Assembly: GCF_004135735.1 (NCBI RefSeq) | Contig: NZ_CP012670.1 | Coordinates: 2,480,001-2,544,000, forward strand | Reading direction: 5' to 3' | Length of the DNA stretch: 64,000 nt | Origin: Sorangium cellulosum | GTDB lineage: Bacteria > Myxococcota_A > Polyangia > Polyangiales > Polyangiaceae | In this document: positions 23,775 to 32,267 of the stretch, piece after piece | Layout: each line of letters starts with the position of its first letter | Numbering within the stretch: position 1 is the first letter of the stretch | Translations under genes and position numbers: made by a program | The notes under the pieces: model-generated | Databases searched by the model: none | What the model was told of the DNA's origin: nothing | The model's input: the letters and a program-made list of their open reading frames with translations, nothing else

Positions 23775-25477
23775 GCCGCATGGGCCGCATGGATAGAGAG
23801 CGCGACGAGCTGCTCCACACGTTCGTTGCAGAGGCGCACGAGATCCTCGACGAGATCGAGCGCGCGCTGCTGCAGCTCGAGACCGGGGGCGACGTGTACG
23901 ACGTCCTCCAGCGCGTCTTCCGCGCCACCCATACGCTCAAGGGGAGCGCCGGCTCGGTGGGCCTCGGCGGCCTGAGCGATCTCGGGCACGCCGCGGAGGA
24001 CGTCATCGAGGCGCTCTGCAGCGGCGACCTCCCCCTGACGACGCCTGTGGTCTCGCTGCTGCTGGAGACGGTGGACGCCGCCCGGCGGCTCGTGGCCGAG
24101 GTCGACAGGGGGCAGGCCGACCGCAGCACCTCCCACCAAGAGGTCGTCGCGCGCCTCCAGGAAGCGCGGCGCGGAGGGCTGGGGGCGCCGCAGGACGCGC
24201 GGGAGACGAGCGCGCGCCGCGCGATCGAGGACGACGCGGAGGGAGCGACCAGCATCAAGAGCATCCGCATCGCCGTCGAGAAGCTGGATCGGATGGCGGA
24301 TCTCATCGGAGAGCTCACCCTCGGCCGGAACAGGGTGCTGCGAGAGCTCCGCGCGGTGCGCGGGGAGGCCGGCGCGGCGCTGCGCGACGAGATGGAGGAG
24401 CAAGATCGGCTCTGCAGGGAGCTGGAGGAGGCGGTGCGCGCCGCGCGCATGGTGCCGGTCGGCCCCTGGTTCCGGCACTACGAGCGCACGGTGCGCGATC
24501 TCGCCCACGCGCACGGCAGGCTGGCGCGCCTCCTGGTCGTGCACGGCGACGTCGAGGTGGACACGGCCGTGGTCGAGCGGTTCCGGGACGCCCTCACGCA
24601 CCTCCTGCGCAACGCCATCTGTCACGGCGTCGAGGCGCCCGAGGCGCGGCGCGCCGCGGGCAAGGACCCCTGCGGCACGATCACCCTGCACGCCGCGCAC
24701 GAGCGGGGCGGCATCGCGCTCCGGATCTCCGACGACGGCGCCGGCATGAGCCGCGAGCGCATCGCCGCCCGGGTCCGGGCGCTGGGGAGGCACCCCGCGC
24801 CCGACGCGCTCTCCGATCATGAGCTCTTCAGCCTCGTGTTCGAGCCGGGGTTCTCCACGGCGACGGAGTCGTCCCACCTGGCGGGGCGCGGCATGGGCAT
24901 GGATGTCGTGCGGCGCCGCGTGGAGTCGATCCAGGGCACGATCCGGATCGACAGCCGCGAAGGGCACGGCACGTCGCTGCTGATCCAGCTCCCGCTCACC
25001 CTGGCCACCATCGAAGGGCTCTCGGTCGGGATCGGCGACGAGCGGTACGTGATCCCGCTCCGCGCGGTGCTCGCCTGCTGCGATCTGCCCCGCGGCGCGC
25101 TCGCGCACGGCGCCGCCCAGGGGCTCATGGTCCGGCGCGGGCGCGCGCTGCCGTGCGTCCGCCTCCGGGCGCTCTTCGGGCTCGGCGGATCGCCCCCGCC
25201 GGACGAGCGCGTCGTCGTCGTCGCGCTCGACGGCGCCGAGGCTGGCCTCGTGGTCGACTCCCTCGAAGGCGAGGGGCGCACGGTGGTCAAGCCGCTCGGC
25301 CAGCTCTTTCGCCGCGTTCCGGGCATCTCCGGCTCGACCCTCCTCGGCGACGGCAGCGTGGCGATGATCCTCGACGTCGACGCGCTGCTCGGTGGCGTCC
25401 TCAGGGACGCGGTCCCGGTCGACACCCTCGACGAGCGCAGGTCAGCGCCATCGGCCGCCGGAGGCAGCCCAGGATGA
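23771..25477 (+). CDS. cheA: Chemotaxis histidine kinase CheA, lacking P2
   Basis: This protein of 568 aa contains an HPt domain with the phosphorylated His54 (RATHTLKGSAGSVG), a dimerisation region near residues 160-230 (IRIAVEKLDRMADLIGELTL), a HATPase domain with HLLRNAICHGVE and LRISDDGAGM and GRGMGMDVVRRR, and a C-terminal CheW-like domain (EGLSVGIGDERYVIPLRAV). The linker between HPt and dimerisation domain is short, so the P2 response-regulator docking domain is missing; phosphotransfer to CheY would then be direct. GTG 23771 overlaps the cheD TGA. The 56 bases after its stop lead to cheW. Confidence 0.95.
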   Translation: MSRMGRMDRERDELLHTFVAEAHEILDEIERALLQLETGGDVYDVLQRVFRATHTLKGSAGSVGLGGLSDLGHAAEDVIEALCSGDLPLTTPVVSLLLETVDAARRLVAEVDRGQADRSTSHQEVVARLQEARRGGLGAPQDARETSARRAIEDDAEGATSIKSIRIAVEKLDRMADLIGELTLGRNRVLRELRAVRGEAGAALRDEMEEQDRLCRELEEAVRAARMVPVGPWFRHYERTVRDLAHAHGRLARLLVVHGDVEVDTAVVERFRDALTHLLRNAICHGVEAPEARRAAGKDPCGTITLHAAHERGGIALRISDDGAGMSRERIAARVRALGRHPAPDALSDHELFSLVFEPGFSTATESSHLAGRGMGMDVVRRRVESIQGTIRIDSREGHGTSLLIQLPLTLATIEGLSVGIGDERYVIPLRAVLACCDLPRGALAHGAAQGLMVRRGRALPCVRLRALFGLGGSPPPDERVVVVALDGAEAGLVVDSLEGEGRTVVKPLGQLFRRVPGISGSTLLGDGSVAMILDVDALLGGVLRDAVPVDTLDERRSAPSAAGGSPG

Positions 25478-25532
25478 GCCGGCGCCCCGGCGCGCAGCGC
25501 GCGCGTCTCCCATCCCTCTCCATGGAGCCATC

Positions 25533-26087
25533 ATGATCTCCGACACGTCGAGCCCCGTGTCGCAATACATCTCCTTCATCATCGCGGGGGACGAGTACGC
25601 GGTGAACATCCTCCGGGCGCGGGAGATCGTCGAGCGCAGCGTCACGTCGCGGGTCCCGATGATGCCGGCGTGCATCGTCGGCGTCATGAACCTCCGGGGC
25701 CGCGTCGTGCCGGTCATCGATCTCGCGGTGAAGCTCGGGCTGCCGCCGACGAGGGTGAGCCGGTGGACCTGCGTCCTCATCGTCGAGACCGAGCTCGACG
25801 GCGAGAACACCCGCCTCGGCCTGCTCATCGATGGGGTGGGCGATGTGCTCACGCTCTCCGAGGACGAGATCGAGCCCGCGCCGACCTTCGGCACGCAGGT
25901 GCGCGTCGATCAGCTGCGCGGGCTGGCGAAGGTGGGCGAGAAGCTCGTGCTGCTGCTCAACATCGACCGCATCCTCTCGCCGGCCGAGCTCCTGGCCTCG
26001 ACGGCGCTCGGCCCCTCGTCCTCCGGGGCCCCGCCGGCGCTCCCAGGCAGCCTCGGCGCGCCGGCCGGTGAAGGGGACGGGCGATGA
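25533..26087 (+). CDS. cheW: Chemotaxis coupling protein CheW
   Basis: This 184-aa CheW links receptors to CheA. The core is complete: QYISFIIAGDEYAVNILRAREI, VPMMPACIVGVMNLRGRVVPVIDL, a Gly-rich LGLLIDGVGDVL and LLLNIDRIL. A Ser/Pro/Gly-rich tail of about 35 residues follows the domain. ATG 25533 lies 55 bases after cheA. The stop overlaps the cheR ATG as ATGA, so the two are probably translated together. Confidence 0.94.
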   Translation: MISDTSSPVSQYISFIIAGDEYAVNILRAREIVERSVTSRVPMMPACIVGVMNLRGRVVPVIDLAVKLGLPPTRVSRWTCVLIVETELDGENTRLGLLIDGVGDVLTLSEDEIEPAPTFGTQVRVDQLRGLAKVGEKLVLLLNIDRILSPAELLASTALGPSSSGAPPALPGSLGAPAGEGDGR

Positions 26088-27079
26088 TCTCGATCGCCGA
26101 GCCGAGCCCGCGCACCCTCAGCGACGAGGAGTTCGCGATGTTCCAGAGGCTCGTCAAGCGCCTCTCGGGCATCGCGCTGGGCCCGCAGAAGAAGCCGCTC
26201 CTGCTCTGCCGCCTCGGGCCCCGGCTCCGCGCGCTCGGGCTCCGCAGCTTCGGCGAGTACTACCGCCGTGTGACCGCGGCGGGCGGCGAGGGCGAGCTCG
26301 TGAACATGCTCGACTGCATCTGCACGAACGAGACGCATTTCTTCCGGGAACGCGAGCAGTTCGAGCTCCTCGAGCGCGAGATCCTCCCGGCGTGGCACGC
26401 GAGCGCGGGCCACGGAGCGCCCTCGGCGCGCGGCGGCCGCCCGCTGCGCGCCTGGAGCGCAGCCTGCTCGACGGGGGAAGAGCCCTACTCGATCGCGATG
26501 GCGCTGCTCGACAGCCTGCCCTCCCCGGATCGCCGCGCCGCGGCGGGGCAGGCGTCGCCCTGGGCAGGCGCCGCGCCCGTGGGCGCTCCGGGGATCTGCA
26601 TCCTCGCGACGGACCTGTCCGCCCGCGCGCTCGACCAGGCGCAACGCGCGGTGTGGCCGATCGAGCGGGCCTCGGAGATCCCGGAGCAGCGCCTGCGCAC
26701 CTACATGCTCCGCGGGACGGGCGCGAGCGCGGGCCTCATGAAGGCCCGGCCCGAGCTGCGCGAGCTCGTCACCTTCCGGCGCTTCAACCTGCTCGACGCG
26801 GCGCCCAAGCGATTCGGTCTGTTCGATCTGATCTTCTGCCGGAACGTCCTCATCTACTTCGACGCCGCGACGAAGGCGTCGATCGTGGCGAGGCTCATCG
26901 CCAGCCTCGCGCCTTCAGGGTACCTGTTCCTCGGGCACGCCGAGGGCCTCCACGGGGCGGACCACCGCGTGCGATGCGTCGCGCCATCCGTTTATCGGCT
27001 CCAGCCCCCGGCGGGGCTCGAAGGGAGCCGAAACACACCTAGCCCGGAGCATGCATCATGCTTGCGCATATCGGAGTAG
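26084..27079 (+). CDS. cheR: Chemoreceptor methyltransferase CheR
   Basis: This enzyme methylates receptor glutamates with SAM. The protein of 331 aa has the helical N-terminal domain ([19 protein letters not shown]), the NETHFFRE motif near residue 83, the SAM site [33 protein letters not shown] and [15 protein letters not shown] Pro/Ala-rich insert near residues 145-170 is unusual. ATG 26084 overlaps the cheW stop. The 3' end overlaps the start of the MCP gene by 22 bases, continuing the pattern of tight coupling. Confidence 0.95.
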   Translation: MISIAEPSPRTLSDEEFAMFQRLVKRLSGIALGPQKKPLLLCRLGPRLRALGLRSFGEYYRRVTAAGGEGELVNMLDCICTNETHFFREREQFELLEREILPAWHASAGHGAPSARGGRPLRAWSAACSTGEEPYSIAMALLDSLPSPDRRAAAGQASPWAGAAPVGAPGICILATDLSARALDQAQRAVWPIERASEIPEQRLRTYMLRGTGASAGLMKARPELRELVTFRRFNLLDAAPKRFGLFDLIFCRNVLIYFDAATKASIVARLIASLAPSGYLFLGHAEGLHGADHRVRCVAPSVYRLQPPAGLEGSRNTPSPEHASCLRISE

Positions 27080-28737
27080 GCCGGAAGCTCTACCTCGGCT
27101 TCGCCGCCATGGTCGTCATCGTCCTCGCACTGGCGGGCACGGCCTACAAGAGGTTCGCGGAGCTCGACGAGGCCCGCTCATGGGACCAGCACACGTACGA
27201 GGTGATGCTCGCGACGAGTGAGATCATGGAGTCGCTGCTCGACACCGAGACAGGGGAGCGCGGCTTCGTCATCACCGGGGTGGAATCCTTCCTGGACCCG
27301 TACCGCAGCGGGCACGATCGGTTCGAGAAGAGCCTGAGTCGCGTCCGGGAGCTCACCAAGGACAACCCGCGCCAGCAGATGCGCCTCGAGAAGGTCGCCA
27401 AGGACCAGAGCGAGTGGGTCTCCACCGTGCTCGAACCGGCGATCCAGCTCCGCCGCCGCGCGGACGAGGCGAAGATGCCGTCGGATCGCACCGACGAGGA
27501 GGTCAGGCGGGGGCGCGGGAAGACCCTCATGGACCAGATGCGCGCGACGCTCAAGGAGATCGATGACGAGGAGCTCGCCCTCCTCGGCCAGCGGCAGGCG
27601 GCCACGAACGCGCTCGTCACGACGATGTACGTGACGCTGCAGGCGGGAGGTCTGCTCGCGCTCGTCGTCGCCGTCGTGCTCGCCATCTTCTTCAGCAGGA
27701 TGATCCTGCTGCCGCTCAACCAGGCGGTATCGATCCACCAGCGCATCGCCGGGGGCGACTTCACGGGCGACGTCACGGTGAAGAGCTCCGACGAGTTCGG
27801 CCAGATGCTCGGCGCCGTGAAGGCCATGTCGGATCGCCTGGCCGGCCTCATCGGCGAGGTCAGGAGCGGCGCGGTCTCGGTCTCCTCGGTCTCGGTGCAG
27901 CTCTCGGCGACAGCGCAGAGCCTGTCGCAGGGCACCAGCGAGCAGGCGGCGTCCGTGGAGGAGACGATGACCAGCCTGCAGCAGCTGAGCGACACGATCG
28001 CGAAGAACGCCGCCAACTGCAAGCAGGTCGAGGAGACGGCGCACCGGAGGACGAGGGACGCGGAGCAGAGCGGTCAGGCGGTCCGGGAGACGGTCGAGGC
28101 GATGAAGGCGATCGGCGAGCGGATCGTGATCATCGAGGAGATCGCGTACCAGACGAACCTGCTCGCGTTGAACGCCGCGATCGAGGCGGCGCGCGCGGGC
28201 GAGCATGGCAAGGGCTTCGCCGTCGTCGCCACGGAGGTGCGGCGGCTGGCCGAGCGAAGCCGGGACGCGGCGAAGGAGATCGGCTCGTTCGCCGCGTCGA
28301 GCATCGTCGTCGCGGAGCGCTCGGGACAGCTCATCGCGGAGCTCGTCCCGTCGATCCGGGAGACCGCGGAGCTGGTGCAGGGCGTCGCCGTGGCATCCAA
28401 GGAGCAGTCGAACGGCGTGGCCCAGATCAGCGGGGCGGTGGAGCTGATAGAGCAGGCCACGCAGCGCAACGCGGCGATCTCCGAGGAGCTCGCCAGCACG
28501 GCTGCCGAGCTCTCGGCGCAGGCAGAGCAGCTCCAGAATGTGATGGCGTCGTTCCGGCTCTCGCAGGAGGGCGACGGCGACTTCGGCCACAAGCCGCCGG
28601 GGGCGGGCCGTCTCCCGGAGCGCCATGGCGGTAAGCCGCTGTGGAAGCCGCCGCTCAAGGGCCGCTCGAGCGGCGGCGCATCGGGCAATGGGCGCGCGCC
28701 GCACGCCGCGGGCGATCACGACTTCGTCTCGTTTTGA
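27058..28737 (+). CDS. Methyl-accepting chemotaxis protein with CHASE3-like sensor
   Basis: This receptor of 559 aa has a first membrane segment at about residues 12-30, an extracytoplasmic helical CHASE3-like domain with [22 protein letters not shown], a second membrane segment near 195-220, a HAMP domain ([20 protein letters not shown]) and a complete signalling hairpin centred on [20 protein letters not shown]. After the signalling domain comes a Gly/Pro/Lys-rich linker of about 50 residues and the acidic-aromatic end GDHDFVSF. That layout resembles receptors with a C-terminal tether for CheR or CheD, although the exact pentapeptide differs. ATG 27058 lies inside cheR. Confidence 0.94.
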   Translation: MLAHIGVGRKLYLGFAAMVVIVLALAGTAYKRFAELDEARSWDQHTYEVMLATSEIMESLLDTETGERGFVITGVESFLDPYRSGHDRFEKSLSRVRELTKDNPRQQMRLEKVAKDQSEWVSTVLEPAIQLRRRADEAKMPSDRTDEEVRRGRGKTLMDQMRATLKEIDDEELALLGQRQAATNALVTTMYVTLQAGGLLALVVAVVLAIFFSRMILLPLNQAVSIHQRIAGGDFTGDVTVKSSDEFGQMLGAVKAMSDRLAGLIGEVRSGAVSVSSVSVQLSATAQSLSQGTSEQAASVEETMTSLQQLSDTIAKNAANCKQVEETAHRRTRDAEQSGQAVRETVEAMKAIGERIVIIEEIAYQTNLLALNAAIEAARAGEHGKGFAVVATEVRRLAERSRDAAKEIGSFAASSIVVAERSGQLIAELVPSIRETAELVQGVAVASKEQSNGVAQISGAVELIEQATQRNAAISEELASTAAELSAQAEQLQNVMASFRLSQEGDGDFGHKPPGAGRLPERHGGKPLWKPPLKGRSSGGASGNGRAPHAAGDHDFVSF

Positions 28738-28910
28738 CGCCCTGCCTCATCGAGCCGATGCCCGCTCAAGAAGGCACCACGCCGCGCTGGAGGAGCAGCA
28801 CGTCGCCGAGCGGCGTCGGCGTCTCGAGGATGCGCTCGCAGCCGCGCCGCCGCAGCCGGCTCATCCGTCGAGCGGCCCCCCGTCAGCGTGGCGCGGACAC
28901 GCGGGACGCC

Positions 28911-28980
28911 GCGAGCCCAACCTGGGTCGGGTGCGGCGAGCCCACCCTGGGTCGGGGTGCGCAACCTGGGTCGGGGCGTT
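28911..28980. repeat. Three CCTGGGTCGGG repeats
   Basis: Copies at 28921, 28946 and 28965 share CCTGGGTCGGG; the first two lie in a GCGAGCCCA-type context that makes a CCCA-N3-TGGG dyad. They fill the gap between the convergent MCP and cyclase genes. The same motif occurs in the intergenic region at 22153. Confidence 0.85.
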
Positions 28981-28983
28981 CCC

Positions 28984-30300
28984 TCACCGGACGAAGAACG
29001 CGCGCACCGGCGCCGCGACGCCCTTGAGCCGGAGCTCGCAGGCGGGCTCGAGCGGCACCGCGCCGTCGAGCAGCCTCGCCGTGGCCTCGCCGACGAGGAT
29101 GCGGCCCGGCTCGCTCGCCGTCTCGAGCCGCGCGGCGACGTTCACGGCCGGCCCGATGACGGTGTAGTCCGACCGCGAAAGCGACCCGAAATTGCCGACG
29201 ACGGCCTCGCCCGTGTTGATGCCCGCGCGCGCGACGAGCCGCACGTCGCCGCCCAGGAGCGGCAGCGCGGCCTGGAGGTCCTGCGCGAGCGCGACGCAGC
29301 GGCGCGCCTGCTCGGCCGGATCGAGCGGATCGGGGGCGCCGAACACGATCATGACGGCATCCCCGACGAATTTGTCGACCGTGGCCCCGTGCGCGTGCGC
29401 GACGTCGGCGATCATCGACAGGTATTGATTGAGCAGGCGCCCGACGGCCTCGGCCCCCAGCCTCTCCGAGAGCGACGTGAACCCCACGAGATCGGTGAAC
29501 ATCACGGTCACCACCCGCCGCTCGGGCTCGGCGTCCATCCGCAGCTCGCCGTGGGCGGCCCGCTCGACGAGCGACGGCGGCAGGTAGCGCCGCAGGATCG
29601 ACTCCGTGAGGTAGCGGTGGAGCCGCTCGGCCTGATTCACGGCGTAGTTCGACGCGAAGAAGACCAGGGAGATGCCCGCCGACATGGTGGCCAGCAAGGT
29701 CGCCGCCGCCGCCGGCTCGGCATAGAAGAGGTGCGGCACCGGAGAGCTGAAGAGCGGGTGCGGGCGGATCACGTGGGCGAGCTCGAGAGCGCCCACGCCG
29801 CAGTACAGGACGACGCCGAGGACCGCGGCGAAGAGGCCGAGCCGGAAGTCGAAGAAGACCCGGTACACCGTCACGAACATCACGATGTACAGCGCCGACG
29901 GGGACACCAGCGTGCCGGTCGCGTGCATGGCGAGCTGGTTGGTCACGAGCTCGACGGTCAGCACGGCATACGTCAACGCGCGCGCGATGCCCGAGGCGTC
30001 CCGGCCTCCGCGCCGCGACACCGCCAGCAAGGCCGCGTTCGCGACGAGGTAAGCCGATTGCAGGAGGAGCCAGGCGGCGATGACCCGGCGCGCGTGCACC
30101 GGGTACGGCGCGCGCGCCGCGTACATCGACAAGGCAAGGCCGGTCGGGACGAGGACGAGCGGCGCGCTGAGGAGCCTCACCCACGCGGAGGCGTGGATCC
30201 GCTGTCGGGGGGCGCGCCGGGCGCCCGTGTCCGTGAAGAAATCGCGGCAGAACTCGCGCACGGACGCGCCGAGGTGGCCAGGGCCGCCGCGCGTCTGCAT
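28984..30300 (-). CDS. Membrane-bound class III adenylate/guanylate cyclase
   Basis: This protein of 438 aa has about six N-terminal membrane segments followed by a class III cyclase domain. Metal-binding aspartates are in VTVMFTDLVGFTSLSE and KFVGDAVMIVFGAPD; the remainder of the active site is in RAGINTGEAVVGNFGS and YTVIGPAVNVAARLE. This is the adenylate cyclase type widespread in myxobacteria. ATG 30300 (MQTRGGPGHL) is chosen as a conservative start; the frame continues to 30399. It is divergent from the metallophosphoesterase with 167 bases between starts. The signal sensed by the membrane domain is unknown. Confidence 0.9.
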   Translation of the reverse strand: MQTRGGPGHLGASVREFCRDFFTDTGARRAPRQRIHASAWVRLLSAPLVLVPTGLALSMYAARAPYPVHARRVIAAWLLLQSAYLVANAALLAVSRRGGRDASGIARALTYAVLTVELVTNQLAMHATGTLVSPSALYIVMFVTVYRVFFDFRLGLFAAVLGVVLYCGVGALELAHVIRPHPLFSSPVPHLFYAEPAAAATLLATMSAGISLVFFASNYAVNQAERLHRYLTESILRRYLPPSLVERAAHGELRMDAEPERRVVTVMFTDLVGFTSLSERLGAEAVGRLLNQYLSMIADVAHAHGATVDKFVGDAVMIVFGAPDPLDPAEQARRCVALAQDLQAALPLLGGDVRLVARAGINTGEAVVGNFGSLSRSDYTVIGPAVNVAARLETASEPGRILVGEATARLLDGAVPLEPACELRLKGVAAPVRAFFVR

Positions 30301-30467
30301 CGCATCGGCGGGGGCGCGCACCGGACGAGCGTACCGGTCGGGTGCCGACGCACGCAAGCTTCGTTGGGGGCCGCCGTCTCCGGCGCCGGCGACCACCACC
30401 CGTCCCCGCTGGCGCGCGCGCGCGGGACGCGGGACACTCGTCCGCCGACCCGGCGCAGCAGACCGCG

Positions 30468-31718
30468 GTGGTGCTGAGCGCCCGCGTCGCCTGGAGCCGC
30501 TGCTTGACGTTTCTCACGCCCCTCGTCTTGTTCCGCGTCGCCTCGGTCCTGGCCTGGCTCGCCGTCGTGGCGACGGCGCGGGCCCGCCGCGGCCGGCTGT
30601 ACGCCCAGTTCGTCGGCGTCCTGCTCGGGATCCACACGCTGAGCGCGTGCGCGGTCTTTCGCCACGTCGGCCCGCTCGCGCCGGCGTTCGCGTACCTCCA
30701 CGCCGCGGTCTACCTGCACTTCTTCCTGCTCTCGCGCCCGCGCATGCGCCCGCTCGCCTACAGGGCGCTCGTGAGCATCCCCGCGTCGTTCTTCGTCGCG
30801 GCCGTCTTCCTGTCGTTCCCCTGGGCCATCGCGGGCGCGCTCGGGGCGACGCCGTACGGCCTCTGGGCGCCGTTCGCGCTCGCGGGCGTCGGCACCCTCC
30901 AGTCGCTCACGGCCCGCCGCGAGGAGGTCGAGCTCGTCGTCGACCGCGCCCACGTCGAGGGGCTGCGCCGCCACCCGCTGCCCCGCGAGGAGCCGCCCGG
31001 CCCGCGCCGCCCCCTCCGCATCGTCCAGATCACCGATCCTCACCTCGGCCCGTTCATGTCCGTCGAGCGCCTGCGCGGCATCTGCGAGCGCGCGGTGGCG
31101 CGCGAGCCCGACCTCATCGTGCTCACCGGCGACTACCTGACCATGGAGTCGCAGCACACCGCCGACCACCTCGCCGAGGCGCTGTCCCCGCTCCGCGCCC
31201 TCGAAGGGCGCGTGTTCGCGTGCCACGGGAATCACGATCACGAGGCGCCCCGTCACGTCGCGACCGCGCTCGCGCGGGCGGGCGCGCGCCTGCTCGTGGA
31301 CGAGGCGGCGCTGGTCGAGACCGCCGCGGGGCCGGTCCAGGTCCTCGGGATGGACTTCCACTACCGCGATCGCGACGCCCGCATGGCCGAGGTCTGCGCC
31401 CGACACCCGCGCGTGAAGGGCGCGCTCCGGCTGATCCTGCTCCACGATCCGGGCGCGTTCCGCCACCTCGGCGAGGGGGAGGGCGATCTCGTGCTCTCAG
31501 GCCACACCCACGGCGGGCAGATCGGCGTGGTCAGCCTCGGGGGCACCTGGACCGCGCTCCGGCTGTTCGTGAAGATGCCCGATCACGGGCTGTGGGCCCG
31601 CGGCCCGGACCGGCTCTACGTGCACCGCGGGACAGGGCACTACGGCTTTCCGCTCCGGCTCGGCGTGCCCGCGGAGGAGAGCGTCCTCAAGGTGCACCTC
31701 GCCGGCGACGGCGCCTGA
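30468..31718 (+). CDS. Membrane-anchored calcineurin-like metallophosphoesterase
   Basis: This protein of about 416 aa has an N-terminal part with four likely membrane helices (LTFLTPLVLFRVASVLAWLA and following) and a C-terminal YaeI-type phosphoesterase domain. Metal ligands are visible in order: QITDPHLGPF, VLTGDYLT, ACHGNHDHEA, LLHDPGAF and LSGHTHGGQIG. Relatives act on lipid or nucleotide phosphates at the inner membrane. Start codons GTG 30468 and GTG 30471 are equally good; upstream frame is Arg/Pro-rich and not credible. It shares a divergent promoter region with the cyclase, which could hint at cyclic-nucleotide turnover, but nothing in the sequence proves it. Confidence 0.87.
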   Translation: MVLSARVAWSRCLTFLTPLVLFRVASVLAWLAVVATARARRGRLYAQFVGVLLGIHTLSACAVFRHVGPLAPAFAYLHAAVYLHFFLLSRPRMRPLAYRALVSIPASFFVAAVFLSFPWAIAGALGATPYGLWAPFALAGVGTLQSLTARREEVELVVDRAHVEGLRRHPLPREEPPGPRRPLRIVQITDPHLGPFMSVERLRGICERAVAREPDLIVLTGDYLTMESQHTADHLAEALSPLRALEGRVFACHGNHDHEAPRHVATALARAGARLLVDEAALVETAAGPVQVLGMDFHYRDRDARMAEVCARHPRVKGALRLILLHDPGAFRHLGEGEGDLVLSGHTHGGQIGVVSLGGTWTALRLFVKMPDHGLWARGPDRLYVHRGTGHYGFPLRLGVPAEESVLKVHLAGDGA

Positions 31719-31740
31719 GGGCGCGACGGGACGCCTCGAC

Positions 31741-32007
31741 TCAGGCCTTGTCGAGGAACTTGCGCACCTGGGACTCGATCGCGCTGCCAGGCACGAGGAA
31801 GGGCTTGTCCGTGATGACCACGGAGAAGCTCTGCGCTGCGATCGAGTAGGTCCCCTTCACGGCCCCGGCCGGGGTGGGCACCGTGAAATCGCCGTTGCTG
31901 TCCGCGCCGTTGAACTGACCACCTGCCTTCTCGATCGCCGCCCTGGCCTTCGCGACGATCTCCGGCGCTGAGCCGCTGAAGGGTACTGAAAAGCTGTGCT
32001 TTGCCAT
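31741..32007 (-). CDS. Small conserved-type protein of 88 aa
   Basis: The protein begins MAKHSFSVPFSGSAPEIV and has an alpha/beta pattern: an amphipathic helix (KARAAIEKAGGQF), a strand pair (GDFTVPTPAGAVKGTYSI), a strand (SFSVVITDKPFLVP) and a final helix (IESQVRKFLDKA). It has no signal peptide or Cys. A perfect AGGAGG lies seven bases before ATG 32007, so it is clearly a gene. The topology recalls small polyhydroxyalkanoate-granule-associated proteins, but I cannot assign it. It is convergent with the phosphoesterase, 22 bases apart. Confidence 0.8.
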   Translation of the reverse strand: MAKHSFSVPFSGSAPEIVAKARAAIEKAGGQFNGADSNGDFTVPTPAGAVKGTYSIAAQSFSVVITDKPFLVPGSAIESQVRKFLDKA

Positions 32008-32201
32008 TCCGCCTCCTTGATCTCGGTCGCGCCCCTGTCGCAGCGCGAGGCCGTGGAGAGCGTAATGCGACTCCTCCGCCGGCACCAGCGCGAATCGCGC
32101 CGGGCCGGGCGCGGGGAGGCGACCCGGCGAGGCGCCCGCACGAAGGATGAGCGCATGACGCCGGGCGCCCTCCCGGCGGCGCCGCCCGGCGAGGAATGTG
32201 T

Positions 32202-32207
32202 TTGACA
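32202..32207 (+). promoter_or_regulatory. Consensus -35 hexamer upstream of the GH9 gene
   Basis: A perfect TTGACA stands 61 bases before the GH9 start, but no good -10 is seen at 16-19 bases downstream. It may be part of the promoter or coincidental. Confidence 0.3.
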
Positions 32208-32267
32208 AGCCGGACGGATCCTCCGCACCTTGTTCCCCTCTTGCAGGAGATGGTGACCCGAGGACTT

